Of a stretch of DNA of 64,000 bases, positions 8,818 through 18,247 are shown piece after piece. Each line of letters begins with the position of its first letter. Within the stretch, counting starts at the first letter, position 1. Made by a program: the position numbers and the translations under genes. This DNA is from Serratia surfactantfaciens (lineage in GTDB: Bacteria; Pseudomonadota; Gammaproteobacteria; Enterobacterales; Enterobacteriaceae), in the NCBI RefSeq assembly GCF_001642805.2, contig NZ_CP016948.1, forward strand, positions 1,736,001 through 1,800,000. The letters are read 5' to 3'. Below the pieces are notes generated by a model. That model made no database searches. It saw only the letters and a program-made list of their open reading frames with translations, and had not been told where the DNA came from.

Positions 8818-11040
8818 ATGAGCATATCCCAAGTTCCGCTTTCGCGGCGGCGGTTCATCGTCGGCGCCGGGGCGTTGGTGATCGGCGCTTATCTGCCGTC
8901 CACCGGCGCGCTGGCGCGCTCGAACGCCCCGGCCGCCTCCGGCGCGGCGGCGTTTGACGCCAACGCCTTCGTCCAGATCGGCGCCGACGGCATCGTCACC
9001 GTGATCAGTAAACACACCGAAGTGGGCCAGGGGGTCTATACCGGCATGGCGACGCTGGTCGCCGAAGAGCTCGATGCCGACTGGGCGCAGGTGCGGGTCG
9101 TGGCCGCGCCGGTGGACACCTCCGTCTACAAGAACCTGGCGTTTGGATTCCAGGGCACCGGTGGATCCAGCTCGGTCGCCAATGCCTATGAGCAGATGCG
9201 GCGCATGGGCGCCATGGCGCGTGCGCTGTTGGTGCAGGCCGCCGCGCAGAGTTGGAAAACCTCGGCGCAGGAAATCACCGTGCAGGCGGGCAAGATTCGC
9301 CACGCCGCCAGCGGGCGAGAAGCGGGTTTTGGCGAGTTCGCCGCGTTGGCCGCCACGCTGCCGCCGCCCGATCCCGCCAGCCTGACGCTTAAGGATCCGG
9401 CCCATTTCACCCTGATTGGCAAAACGCGCGGCCTGCACCGCGTCGATTCGCTGGCGAAAACCAACGGCAGCGCGCAGTTCTCGCAGGATATCCACGAGCC
9501 GGACATGCTGACCGTCACCATCAAGAAGCCGCCGCGTTTCGGCGGCAAGGTGGCGACCTTCGACGCCGAGCGCGCGCTGGCGGTGCCGGGAGTGGTGGCG
9601 GTGAAGCAGATCGCCACCGGCGTGGCGGTTTACGCCAAAAATACCTGGGCGGCGATCCAGGGACGGGAGCGGCTGCGGGTAACCTGGGACGACGCGCAGG
9701 CCGAACGGCGCAACACCGAAGAGATTTACGCCGAATTCCGTCAGGTGGCGCAGAAAACCGGCGTGGTGGCGAAGAGTCTCGGTAAGCCGGACGAGGTGTT
9801 CGACAAGGCCGACAAGGTGATTGAGGCCGAATACACCTTCCCGTACGTCGCCCACGCCCCGATGGAGCCGCTGGACGGTTACCTGTTCTGGGATGGCGAA
9901 AGCGTCAAGGCGCGCTATGGCTGCCAAATCCAAACGCTCGATCACAAGCAGCTGTGCGATCTGTTCGAACTGCCGCCGGACAAGGTGCAGATTGACACTA
10001 TTCTGGCGGGCGGCAGCTTTGGGCGGCGCATCGATCTGGGTAACCCGACGCTGGGGCCGGACCTGGCGGCCGACATGGCGGCTGCCGCCAAAGGCATCGG
10101 CCCCGGCCACGGTGTGAAGGTGGTGTGGACGCGCGAGGATGACATCCGCAATGGTTGGTATCGCCCGATGATCCTGCACCGCCTGCGCGGCGCCATCCGT
10201 GGTGGCAAGGTGGTGGGGTGGACCGATACCGTGGTCGGCCATTCCTGGACGCGCCACAGCGCGATGGATGCGCTGGTGGTCAACGGCCTCGATCAGATGA
10301 TGGTCGAGGGTGCCAGCGAGGTGCCTTATACCTTCGAAGCCTTCCGCTGCGATGCGCACATCGTGCCCGGCAAGGTGCCGACCACCTCACTGCGATCGGT
10401 CGCCAGCACCCACACCGGCCACGCGGTGGAGAGCTTTATCGATCAATTGCTGCAGGAGACCGGGCAGGATCCGGTTGAAGGGCGGCTGGCGTTGATGGGC
10501 GAGGCGCCGCGTGCGGCGGGTGTGCTGCGGGCGGTGGCCAAAGCCGCCGGCTGGCAGGGCGCCAAAGTGGTGGACGGACGCGCGCGCGGCGTGGGCGTCG
10601 CCAAGGCGTTCGATACCTATGTGGCGCAGGTGGCCGAGGTGTCGATCGGCGAGGGCGGCATTCCGAAAGTGCACAAGGTGTGGTGCGCGGTGGACTGCGG
10701 CGTGGCGGTGAATCCCGACGTGATCCGCGCGCAGATCGAAGGCGGCATCGGCTACGGCCTCAGCATGGCGCTATACGGCAACATTACGCTGAAAGACGGC
10801 GTGGTTGAACAGTCCAACTTTAATAATTACCGCCCGCTGCGCATCGATGAGATGCCGGAGATCGAGGTGATCATCGTGCCCTCGAGCGAGAAACCGACCG
10901 GCATAGGCGAACTGGGGGTGCCGACCATCGCTCCGGCGGTCGGCAACGCGCTGGCGCTGCTCGGGCGGCCGCGTAGCTCGCTGAACCTGCCGCTGCATAA
11001 TCCCACCGCGAATCCGGCGTCTGACAAGGAGAGAACCTGA
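8818..11040 (+). CDS. Molybdopterin-binding hydroxylase large subunit (IorB-like)
   Basis: Catalytic subunit of a xanthine-oxidase-family hydroxylase of the isoquinoline 1-oxidoreductase beta or aldehyde dehydrogenase type, 740 residues. It should bind molybdopterin cytosine dinucleotide and hydroxylate a heterocycle or oxidise an aldehyde. A twin-arginine signal ([19 protein letters not shown]) directs folded export. Family blocks include [34 protein letters not shown] and GIGELGVPT with the catalytic Glu at about 698. The ATG at 8818 has GGAG nine bases upstream; an ATG at 8811 is out of frame. It overlaps the 2Fe-2S subunit by one base (TGATG). The true substrate cannot be told from sequence. 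Confidence 0.87.
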   Translation: MSISQVPLSRRRFIVGAGALVIGAYLPSTGALARSNAPAASGAAAFDANAFVQIGADGIVTVISKHTEVGQGVYTGMATLVAEELDADWAQVRVVAAPVDTSVYKNLAFGFQGTGGSSSVANAYEQMRRMGAMARALLVQAAAQSWKTSAQEITVQAGKIRHAASGREAGFGEFAALAATLPPPDPASLTLKDPAHFTLIGKTRGLHRVDSLAKTNGSAQFSQDIHEPDMLTVTIKKPPRFGGKVATFDAERALAVPGVVAVKQIATGVAVYAKNTWAAIQGRERLRVTWDDAQAERRNTEEIYAEFRQVAQKTGVVAKSLGKPDEVFDKADKVIEAEYTFPYVAHAPMEPLDGYLFWDGESVKARYGCQIQTLDHKQLCDLFELPPDKVQIDTILAGGSFGRRIDLGNPTLGPDLAADMAAAAKGIGPGHGVKVVWTREDDIRNGWYRPMILHRLRGAIRGGKVVGWTDTVVGHSWTRHSAMDALVVNGLDQMMVEGASEVPYTFEAFRCDAHIVPGKVPTTSLRSVASTHTGHAVESFIDQLLQETGQDPVEGRLALMGEAPRAAGVLRAVAKAAGWQGAKVVDGRARGVGVAKAFDTYVAQVAEVSIGEGGIPKVHKVWCAVDCGVAVNPDVIRAQIEGGIGYGLSMALYGNITLKDGVVEQSNFNNYRPLRIDEMPEIEVIIVPSSEKPTGIGELGVPTIAPAVGNALALLGRPRSSLNLPLHNPTANPASDKERT

Positions 11041-11498
11041 TGATGCAATTAACCGTAAACGAGCAGCCGCTGACCTTTGAGGGTGACCCGCACATGCCGC
11101 TGCTGTGGTTCTTGCGTGACGAAGCCGGCCTGACCGGCACCAAGTTCGGCTGCGGCATCGCCATGTGCGGTGCCTGCACCGTGCATCTGGACGGCGTGCC
11201 GGTGCGATCGTGCATGACGCCGGTCTCCGCCGCCGTCGGCAAGAAAATCACCACCATCGAAGCCGTGGGCGCCACGCCGGAGGGCAAAGCGGTGCAGGAA
11301 GCCTGGCTCGACCTGGACGTGGTGCAGTGCGGCTACTGCCAGTCCGGCCAGATCATGAGCGCCAGCGCGCTGTTGGCGCAAAGTAAAAATCCAAGTGATG
11401 CGGACATCGATGCGGCGATGGGCGGCAACGTCTGCCGCTGCGCCACCTATGTGCGCATTCGCGCCGCCATCCACCAGGCCGCCAAGGCATTGGGTTAG
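11040..11498 (+). CDS. 2Fe-2S subunit of the molybdo-hydroxylase (IorA-like)
   Basis: Electron-transfer subunit of 152 residues carrying two [2Fe-2S] clusters. The plant-ferredoxin-type cluster is held by Cys38, Cys43, Cys46 and Cys58 ([17 protein letters not shown]), the second by Cys97, Cys100, Cys132 and Cys134 (CGYCQSGQ and [11 protein letters not shown]). It has no signal peptide of its own, so it is probably carried to the periplasm with the Tat-exported large subunit, as proposed for such enzymes. Two adjacent ATGs (11040, 11043) are possible; the first overlaps the upstream stop. It passes electrons on to the tri-haem cytochrome encoded next. Confidence 0.9.
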   Translation: MMQLTVNEQPLTFEGDPHMPLLWFLRDEAGLTGTKFGCGIAMCGACTVHLDGVPVRSCMTPVSAAVGKKITTIEAVGATPEGKAVQEAWLDLDVVQCGYCQSGQIMSASALLAQSKNPSDADIDAAMGGNVCRCATYVRIRAAIHQAAKALG

Positions 11499-11509
11499 GG
11501 AGAGATGCG

Positions 11510-12814
11510 ATGAGCAACGCCTTGAAAGGGCTGTTATGGCTGATTATCGCCGTGGCGGTACTGGCGGGAGGGTACGCGCTGTACACGCAGCTGCGGCCAA
11601 CCGGCGCGGAACCCGCGGCGCCGATCGCCGGGGCGCCGGCCGGCATCACCGATAAGCTGGCGCGCGGCGAGTACCTGGCGCGCGCCGCCGACTGCGTGGC
11701 GTGCCATACCGCGCCGGGCGGCGCGCCTTATGCGGGCGGCTTCGCCTTTAAACTGCCGTTCGGCACCATTTACGGCACCAACATCACCGCCGACAAGGAG
11801 ACCGGCATCGGCAACTGGAGCGACGATCAGTTCGTACGCGCGGTACGTGAGGGCATCGGTCCGCAGGGCAACCTGTATCCGGCGATGCCGTACACCTCGT
11901 ACACCGGGCTGAGCCGCGACGACGTGCTGGCGATCAAGGATTATCTGTTCAGTCTGCCGCCGGTGAAACAGGCCAACCCGCAAAACGATCTGTCGTTCCC
12001 GTTCAACCAGCGTTGGGGCATGAAATTCTGGAACCTGGCGTTCTTTAGCGAGCAGCGTTTTACGCCGGATCTCAACAAGGACGAACAGTGGAATCGCGGC
12101 GCCTATCTGGCGACGGCGCTGGGCCACTGCGGCGAGTGCCACACGCCGCGCAATCTGGGGTTTGGTCTTAACCAGAGTAAGCACCTGAGCGGTGAAGTGG
12201 TGCAGGGCTGGTTCGCTGCCAACATCACGCCGGACAAACAGACCGGCATCGGCGGTTGGAGCGACCAGCAGCTGTCGCAATATCTGGCTACCGGCCATGC
12301 GCCGGGGCGCAGCAGCGCCGCAGGCCCGATGGCGGAAGCGGTGGAAAACAGCCTGCAGTTCCTGACGCAAGAAGACAATCTGGCGTTGGTGAAATACCTG
12401 CGCGACATCGAGCCGATCGCCGGCGACGCTGCCGCCGCGGTGAACCTGCAGCCGAAGGGCGCGGCGGCTTCCACCCCGATCCTGCCGGGCGGGCAAGACA
12501 GTTCGCTCGGGCGCCGGCTGTTCGCCAACGACTGCAGCGGCTGCCACCAGTGGAACGGGCCGGGCCGCCAGAGCGAGTATGCGTCGCTGGTGGGCAGCAC
12601 GGCGGTGAACGATCCGCAGGGGCGCAGCGCGGTGCAGGCCATCCTGAAGGGGACGAGCATCAGCATCGGCGATCGGCATGAGATGATGCCGGCGTTCGGC
12701 AGCGCCTATTCCGACGAGGAAGTGGCGGCGGTCGCCAACTTCGTGGTCGGCCACTTCGGCGATAAGCAGGGCAAAGTCACCGCCAAGCAGGTAGCGGAGC
12801 AGCGCAAGCAGTAA
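11510..12814 (+). CDS. Membrane-anchored tri-haem cytochrome c subunit
   Basis: Cytochrome c of 434 residues with three CxxCH haem sites: CVACH (62-66), CGECH (208-212) and CSGCH (343-347). An N-terminal hydrophobic segment (residues 8-25) acts as signal or anchor, placing the haems in the periplasm. This architecture matches the cytochrome subunits that pair with periplasmic alcohol, aldehyde and isoquinoline dehydrogenases and hand electrons to quinone or a terminal oxidase. It lies 11 bases after the 2Fe-2S subunit and ends the operon before a strong terminator. Confidence 0.9.
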   Translation: MSNALKGLLWLIIAVAVLAGGYALYTQLRPTGAEPAAPIAGAPAGITDKLARGEYLARAADCVACHTAPGGAPYAGGFAFKLPFGTIYGTNITADKETGIGNWSDDQFVRAVREGIGPQGNLYPAMPYTSYTGLSRDDVLAIKDYLFSLPPVKQANPQNDLSFPFNQRWGMKFWNLAFFSEQRFTPDLNKDEQWNRGAYLATALGHCGECHTPRNLGFGLNQSKHLSGEVVQGWFAANITPDKQTGIGGWSDQQLSQYLATGHAPGRSSAAGPMAEAVENSLQFLTQEDNLALVKYLRDIEPIAGDAAAAVNLQPKGAAASTPILPGGQDSSLGRRLFANDCSGCHQWNGPGRQSEYASLVGSTAVNDPQGRSAVQAILKGTSISIGDRHEMMPAFGSAYSDEEVAAVANFVVGHFGDKQGKVTAKQVAEQRKQ

Positions 12815-12841
12815 CGCATCGCGGCGGCGTGTATGTTGAGG

Positions 12842-12872
12842 GCGGCGATATCGGTGATATCGCCGCTTTTTT
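12842..12872 (+). terminator. Intrinsic terminator of the oxidoreductase operon
   Basis: GCGGCGATATC (12842-12852) pairs perfectly over 11 bases with GATATCGCCGC (12856-12866) around a three-base loop, followed by six T. It lies 27 bases after the cytochrome stop. Confidence 0.9.
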
Positions 12873-12912
12873 ATGGCCGTTGCGCCGGCGGCAGTGCGGT
12901 GAAAAAGTAGGA

Positions 12913-13803
12913 CTAGCTCTGGCTTAATTGATTGAAAAGATAGTCAAAGACTAAACGCACGCGCGTAGGGCAGGCGTGTTGATGCGTATGATAGAGGTTG
13001 ACCGGCCAGGGTGGCGGGGCGTCGCCCGGCAGAACGGCTACCAGCTCACCCGCGGCGAGGTGTTTTTCAACCAAATATCCGGCCAGTTGGCCAAAGCCTA
13101 AACCGGCGAGCACCGCTTTACGTTCTATATCGGGCGTGTCGGTGACGAAGGCGGCGGACTTCGGGTAGAGATAACGTTTTTGGCTAAATTCCCAGGGCCA
13201 GTAGCGCCCTGTTTTGCGGTTCACCAGCGCGACAATAGGCAGATGGGCGAGTTGGTCTATCTGCTCCGGCGGCGGCAGGCGAACGAGCAGCGTCGGCGAG
13301 GCAACCAGATGGAAAGGCATGGTTCGGGGCTGGCGAACGATACAGGTTTGGTCATGCAGAAAGCCGATGCGAATGCCGATATCAATTCTTTCATCGACCA
13401 GATCGCTGTGGATGTTCGACAGGTGGAATTCGAGCGTAATCGCAGGATATAAACGTGCGAACTCCGCCAGTATCGGCATGACGACCTCGCTGCCATAGGT
13501 GTGCGGTGCCGTGATGCGCACCACGCCGGTGAGATCTTCCGCCTCTTTCCCTTTCGCCTGAAACAGCTTGTTAAACTGATCTATCGCCGCTTTGGCTTGC
13601 TCAGCAAAGCCGAGGCCGAAATCCGTGATTTTTACGTTTCTGGTGTTGCGGTGGAACAGCTGTTCACCGAGCAACGACTCCAATTCTTTGATAGCTCGGG
13701 TGACTTTCTGCGGGGAAATGCCGAGTCTGGTCGCTGCGCGTTTAAAGTTCATCTCCTCAGCGGCGCAGCAGAAAATGCGCAAGGCTTCTTGTCTGTTTTG
13801 CAC
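12913..13803 (-). CDS. LysR-family regulator
   Basis: LysR regulator, 296 residues, with a typical N-terminus (LRIFCCAAEEMNFKRAATRL, then SPQKVTRAIKELESLLGEQLF) and full-length effector domain. It is divergent from the SDR gene at 13914 across 110 bases, and the secreted metallo-beta-lactamase-fold gene lies behind that, so these two are the likely targets. The spacer has two TTCCA/TGGAA-like half sites around 13818-13860, which may be operator elements; this is weak. Confidence 0.87.
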   Translation of the reverse strand: MQNRQEALRIFCCAAEEMNFKRAATRLGISPQKVTRAIKELESLLGEQLFHRNTRNVKITDFGLGFAEQAKAAIDQFNKLFQAKGKEAEDLTGVVRITAPHTYGSEVVMPILAEFARLYPAITLEFHLSNIHSDLVDERIDIGIRIGFLHDQTCIVRQPRTMPFHLVASPTLLVRLPPPEQIDQLAHLPIVALVNRKTGRYWPWEFSQKRYLYPKSAAFVTDTPDIERKAVLAGLGFGQLAGYLVEKHLAAGELVAVLPGDAPPPWPVNLYHTHQHACPTRVRLVFDYLFNQLSQS

Positions 13804-13913
13804 TCTCGCCTCTTTGTTCCAAAAAATGGAATTCTAAAAGCATAACACTTCCATTTACTGATGGTAAACGGCGGATAAAGTATTCGTACTGACCAACAGA
13901 AAAGGAACGAGAG

Positions 13914-14657
13914 ATGAACCGTATTTCAGGCAAAGTGGTGGTGATTACCGGCGCCAGCAGCGGGCTGGGCGAAGCGACCGCAAAACATTTGGCGGCGCAG
14001 GGGGCGACGGTGGTGGTGGCGGCGCGCAGGAAAGATCGTCTTGATACGCTGGTTCGGCAAATCGTTGGCGACGGCGGCACCGCGTTGGCGCTGCAGGTGG
14101 ATGTGACGAAGCGCCAGGAGGTCGAAGCGATGATCGCCCAGGCCGTCAGACAGTTTGGCAAAATTGATGTCTTGGTCAACAACGCGGGGCTGATGGCGAT
14201 CGCACCGCTGAGCGCCGTAAAGGTCGATGAATGGGAACGGATGATCGATATCAATGTGAAAGGCGTGCTGTACGGCATCGCGGCCACCTTGCCGCTGTTC
14301 GAAAAGCAGCAATTCGGTCATTACATCACCATTTCCTCCATTGCCGGCAAGAAGGTGTTCAGCCCCGGCGGCACGGTCTATAGCGGCACCAAATTCGCGG
14401 TCAGCGCGATCGCCGAAGGTTTGCGCCACGAAGTCGGCGGCAAGATCAGAACCACGACGATCGCCCCCGGCCTGATCGACACCGAACTGAAACAGGGCAG
14501 TTCGCACGCGGAAAGTTTGCAGGCCGTCGGCGAACTCTACCAGAGCCAGGCAATTTCCGCCGATGCCATCGCACGCGCTATCGCCTATGCGATCGAGCAG
14601 CCTTCGGACGTGGATGTGAGTGAGATTGTCATCAGGCCGACCGTGCAGGAATTTTAA
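13914..14657 (+). CDS. SDR family NAD(P)-dependent oxidoreductase
   Basis: Classical short-chain dehydrogenase/reductase of 247 residues. The Rossmann glycine motif TGASSGLG is at residues 12-19, NNAG is present, and the catalytic pair is YSGTK, preceded by the ISSIAG serine. An Arg-Arg-Lys after the second strand (AARRKDRL) suggests NADP(H) preference. GAACGAGAG is upstream of the ATG. Its partner genes are the divergent LysR regulator and the exported metallo-beta-lactamase-fold protein 59 bases downstream. The substrate is unknown. Confidence 0.88.
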   Translation: MNRISGKVVVITGASSGLGEATAKHLAAQGATVVVAARRKDRLDTLVRQIVGDGGTALALQVDVTKRQEVEAMIAQAVRQFGKIDVLVNNAGLMAIAPLSAVKVDEWERMIDINVKGVLYGIAATLPLFEKQQFGHYITISSIAGKKVFSPGGTVYSGTKFAVSAIAEGLRHEVGGKIRTTTIAPGLIDTELKQGSSHAESLQAVGELYQSQAISADAIARAIAYAIEQPSDVDVSEIVIRPTVQEF

Positions 14658-14716
14658 ATCGCCAGAGGCACCTCCTGGGCTTTTAGCCGTATTTTCTTAT
14701 CGTTACGAGGTATTCT

Positions 14717-15667
14717 ATGCGTCGCAATCTGCTTATTGGCGCCTTTTTCGCCGCTTTTTCTGCCACTGCAATGGCCGCGGCGCCTTTTTCTAAAACAGAC
14801 AATCCCGGGTTCTACCGGATCATGCTGGGTAATCTGGAAGTGACGGCCCTGTCTGACGGCATCAGCCCCATGCCCGCCGATAAAATCTTGATCAACACCC
14901 GGCCGCAGCAGCTTGAAGCGGCAATGGCGGCCAACAACCTGTCGCTGCCGTTGCCGACCTCGGTGAACGCCTACCTGATCAACACCGGAAGCAAGCTGGT
15001 TCTGGTCGATGCCGGCACCGGCGCGCTGCATGGCGACACGCTGGGCAACATGATGAAAAACCTGAACGCTTCCGGCTATCAGGCGGAGCAGGTGGATGAG
15101 ATTTATTTAACGCACCTGCATCCCGACCATGTGGGAGGCTTGATGGCGGACAAGCGTCTTGCCTTCCCGAATGCCACCGTTTGGGTGGAAAAAGACGAAG
15201 TCGCTTTTTGGCTGAGCGAAGAGAAAAAACGGCAGGCGGAAGAGAAAGATAAACGTTTCTTCGATGCCGCCATCGCCTCATTACAGCCTTATGTCACGGC
15301 GGGAAAACTGAAAACCTTTGAAGGCAATCAGGTACTCACCCCGGGCATTTCGGCTATCGATACGCGTGGGCACACGCCAGGGCACAGCGTGTTCGCCGTC
15401 GAAAGCAAAGGGAAAAAGATGATGATTTTGGGGGATATGATCCACGTTGCCTCGGTACAGTTTCCCGATCCGAATGTCGCCATCGCCTATGATATCGATG
15501 TCCCTGCCGCCGTAGCGCAGCGCAAGCGGCTGTTCGATGACCTCGCGCAGCAAAGGGCGCTGGTCGCAGGGGCGCATCTGTCCTTCCCGGGCCTCGGCTA
15601 CATCAATAAAAAGGGGGCGGGTTATGACTGGCAGCCGCTGAACTATGGCGCACTTAATCAACATTAA
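14717..15667 (+). CDS. Exported metallo-beta-lactamase-fold hydrolase
   Basis: MBL-fold metallo-hydrolase of 316 residues with a clear signal peptide (LLIGAFFAAFSATAMAAAP, cleavage near residue 20), so periplasmic or secreted. The metal motif THLHPDHVGG gives His133, His135, Asp137 and His138; further ligands are in DTRGHTPGHS and GAHLSF. This subgroup includes lactonase-like and uncharacterised hydrolases, and the sequence alone does not separate them. It is co-oriented with the SDR gene and ends at an intrinsic terminator. Confidence 0.85.
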   Translation: MRRNLLIGAFFAAFSATAMAAAPFSKTDNPGFYRIMLGNLEVTALSDGISPMPADKILINTRPQQLEAAMAANNLSLPLPTSVNAYLINTGSKLVLVDAGTGALHGDTLGNMMKNLNASGYQAEQVDEIYLTHLHPDHVGGLMADKRLAFPNATVWVEKDEVAFWLSEEKKRQAEEKDKRFFDAAIASLQPYVTAGKLKTFEGNQVLTPGISAIDTRGHTPGHSVFAVESKGKKMMILGDMIHVASVQFPDPNVAIAYDIDVPAAVAQRKRLFDDLAQQRALVAGAHLSFPGLGYINKKGAGYDWQPLNYGALNQH

Positions 15668-15709
15668 TCGGCATAAGCGTGAGGCAATAAGGCAGGAGAA
15701 CAATGTGAG

Positions 15710-15732
15710 GGGGCCAGACGGCCCCTTTTCTT
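15710..15732 (+). terminator. Intrinsic terminator after the MBL-fold gene
   Basis: GGGGCC (15710-15715) pairs with GGCCCC (15720-15725) around AGAC, followed by TTTTCTT. Confidence 0.8.
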
Positions 15733-15833
15733 GATGTTCAGAAAGCCGCTTCCCTGCAGGGCGAAGGACTTTCACGCGGTACGTAGTATGTTATTTTGGC
15801 CGGCGTGGATAATCAGGAATCGGGTACAAGGTG

Positions 15834-16649
15834 ATGGGAAATTCGGCATTTATGCATCGTTTTGCTGCATTGGGCGGGCTTGAACTGCTCGTCGCGGACT
15901 TTTCAGACCATCGATTTGGCGTGCATTGGCATGATACCTGGTCGATTGGCGTTGTCCTGCGCGGCGCTAATAACAACAGCGCCAAAGGCGATGCCGACGG
16001 TATCGTCAGCCGTGGGCAAGTCAGCCTCATCGCGCCGGGGCAGATGCATGCCGGGACAGTGCTGGGTGATGAGGGATGCCATTATTTCATGTTTTATCCC
16101 AGCCACGAGATGCTGCTGGACGCGGCGGAAAACATGGAGATGCCTCTGCCGCCGGCGGTGCAGGGGAAGCATATCGACCATGCGCCTTTCGCCAACCGAT
16201 TGTGTGAGGCCGCCGCGGTGCTGACCGCAGCGCAATCCAGCCATTTTGACCGCGAGGTGGCATGGAGCCACTGCGTGGCGGATCTGCTTCAGGTGTGTTC
16301 ACCGCGGCGAGCGCCATTGGCAGGCGCCGGCCTCACGCCGGGTTTGCGCAGAGCGAAAGAGTATCTGCACGATAACCAGGCGCGGGAAGTGCGTCTGGAG
16401 ACGCTGGCGCAGGCCGTCGGCATGTCTAAGTTCCACCTTTGCCGTCAGTTTTCGGCGCAATTCGGTTTATCGCCGAACCGTTATCAGCGGCAACTCAAAT
16501 TACAACAGGCCAAGAGCTTGCTATCCCGAGGCGGCGACATCGCGGAAATCGCCAGCGCCTGCGGATTTGCCGATCAATCGCACATGGGAAGGGTGTTTAA
16601 GTCGACTTACGGCGTCACACCGCGCAGCTATCGCGACCGATGCAGTTGA
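15834..16649 (+). CDS. AraC-family regulator
   Basis: Regulator of 271 residues: an N-terminal cupin-like sensing domain (HWHDTWSIGVVLRG, SLIAPGQMHAG) and two C-terminal AraC helix-turn-helix motifs (LAQAVGMSKFHLCRQFSAQFG; IAEIASACGFADQSHMGRVFK). A GTG at 15831 directly precedes the ATG at 15834 and either may be used; the ribosome site is weak (CAAGG). It lies 67 bases before a LysE-family exporter, a pairing common for AraC regulators of this type, which respond to amino acids or related solutes. Confidence 0.85.
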   Translation: MGNSAFMHRFAALGGLELLVADFSDHRFGVHWHDTWSIGVVLRGANNNSAKGDADGIVSRGQVSLIAPGQMHAGTVLGDEGCHYFMFYPSHEMLLDAAENMEMPLPPAVQGKHIDHAPFANRLCEAAAVLTAAQSSHFDREVAWSHCVADLLQVCSPRRAPLAGAGLTPGLRRAKEYLHDNQAREVRLETLAQAVGMSKFHLCRQFSAQFGLSPNRYQRQLKLQQAKSLLSRGGDIAEIASACGFADQSHMGRVFKSTYGVTPRSYRDRCS

Positions 16650-16716
16650 GCAATATCATTCTATCTCGCCGACGCAAAGGGACTGACAATGCGCCTTTTT
16701 GACGACGAGAGAAACC

Positions 16717-17349
16717 ATGTTCATCGATATTTCCACGCTGGGTTTATTTGCTCTTTCAGCCGCCGCGTTAACGCTTATCCCTGGCGCCGACATGCTTTGC
16801 GCACTGTCTAATGCCATAAGCCAGGGAACGAAAGCGGGGCTGGTTACCGTATTGGGCGCGGTCACCGGGGTGACGTGCCACATCGGCCTTGCCATTGCCG
16901 GCGTTACGGCGCTAATTGCCTCTTCGCCCGTGCTGTACGAGTGCTTTGTCGTTGGCGGCGCGCTTTATATCCTGTGGGTTGGCTTTGGCATTTTTAACAG
17001 CAAAAACGCTGTCAGCCTGCAAAACAACCGTGAACGAAAAAGTCTTAATAAACTTTATTCGCAGGGGCTACTGACCAATTTGCTGAATCCTAAAGCCATC
17101 ATCTTTACTCTGGCGTTTATCCCGCAGTTTATTCGAGTGGACGCCGGCATGCCGGGCATGCAGATGCTGATATTAGGCATTGAGCTCATTGTTATTATGT
17201 TCCTTATTGAGATACCTCTGGTCTTTCTGGCGGGTAAAATTGCACTGAGCATTCAACTGCGTCCGACTGTCGGCATCTATGTGAATAAATTTTTTGGCGG
17301 CGTCATTCTGTTATTGGCCATTGCCATTCTGGCCGCGCGTTTATTCTAA
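16717..17349 (+). CDS. LysE/RhtB-family exporter
   Basis: Inner-membrane amino-acid (or related) exporter of 210 residues with about six hydrophobic helices. The N-terminal LTLIPGADML is the family's characteristic PGP/PGAD motif and LLNPKAIIFTLAFIPQF is the second conserved block. The frame is open to a TTG at 16699, but the ATG at 16717 gives the expected N-terminus. It directly follows the AraC regulator, which is the likely controller. The exported substrate is unknown. Confidence 0.87.
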   Translation: MFIDISTLGLFALSAAALTLIPGADMLCALSNAISQGTKAGLVTVLGAVTGVTCHIGLAIAGVTALIASSPVLYECFVVGGALYILWVGFGIFNSKNAVSLQNNRERKSLNKLYSQGLLTNLLNPKAIIFTLAFIPQFIRVDAGMPGMQMLILGIELIVIMFLIEIPLVFLAGKIALSIQLRPTVGIYVNKFFGGVILLLAIAILAARLF

Positions 17350-17475
17350 AAGTTCAAATTCGCTTTTGACAAAGTTGTTCGATCGATAAGGTTTTATGTT
17401 CGCCCCGCTATGCTGCACGGCGAGCCATTACCGTAATATTCTCCCGAGTTTCACTGACACTGAGGAGAATGACTA

Positions 17476-18225
17476 ATGAAACGCTTTGAAAATAAAGTTG
17501 CCCTGGTGACGGGCAGTTCAAAGGGAATTGGCGCAGCTATTGCTAAACGCCTGGCGGCGGAAGGCGCCGTGGTTTTCATTAACTATTCCCGCGGGCGTGA
17601 AGATGCCAACCGGTTGGTTAAAGAAATCAATGAGCAGGGCGGCGTCGCTTTTCCGCTGCAGGCCAATGTCGGCATTGAGGCCGAGGTCAACGGCCTGATT
17701 CAAAGCATTGTCGAGCAGTATGGTCGCCTGGACGTACTGGTCAATAACGCCGGGGTGTATGCCACCAATAGCCTGGAGGCATTCAGCGACGCGGAATATG
17801 AAAGACACTTCAATTTAAATGTCAAAGGGCTGATTTATTGCTGCAAGGCGGCGGTCGCCGCCATGCCTGAATCGGGCGGCAGCATCGTCAATATCAGCTC
17901 CAGCGTGACGTCGTTTACGCCGGCCAATTCGCTGGTTTATACCGCTTCAAAGGCCGCGGTGGATTCTATCACCAAGACGCTGGCCAACGAGCTGGGCGGG
18001 CGCAAGATCCGGGTCAATGCGGTCAACCCTGGCTTGGTCATCACGGAAGGCGTGCATGACAGCGGCTTTTTCGACGCCGATTTTAAAACGCACATTGAAT
18101 CCATCACCCCGCTGGGGCGCATCGGCACACCGGCGGATATCGCACCGGCCGTGGCCTATCTCGCCTCGGACGAGGCGGGTTGGGTGACCGGCGAAAGCCT
18201 GATCGTCGGCGGCGGTTTACATTAA
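17476..18225 (+). CDS. SDR family oxidoreductase (FabG-like)
   Basis: Short-chain dehydrogenase of 249 residues: TGSSKGIG at the nucleotide-binding turn, NNAG, and the catalytic triad Ser (NISSSV), Tyr and Lys (YTASK). The C-terminus (ASDEAGWVTGESLIVGGGLH) is typical of 3-oxoacyl-ACP reductase-like enzymes, though this is an accessory paralogue rather than fabG in its usual cluster. GAGGAG precedes the ATG. An aldehyde dehydrogenase follows closely, suggesting successive oxidation of an alcohol to an aldehyde and then an acid. Confidence 0.88.
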   Translation: MKRFENKVALVTGSSKGIGAAIAKRLAAEGAVVFINYSRGREDANRLVKEINEQGGVAFPLQANVGIEAEVNGLIQSIVEQYGRLDVLVNNAGVYATNSLEAFSDAEYERHFNLNVKGLIYCCKAAVAAMPESGGSIVNISSSVTSFTPANSLVYTASKAAVDSITKTLANELGGRKIRVNAVNPGLVITEGVHDSGFFDADFKTHIESITPLGRIGTPADIAPAVAYLASDEAGWVTGESLIVGGGLH

Positions 18226-18247
18226 TTTTGCTATGAATGGAACAGAG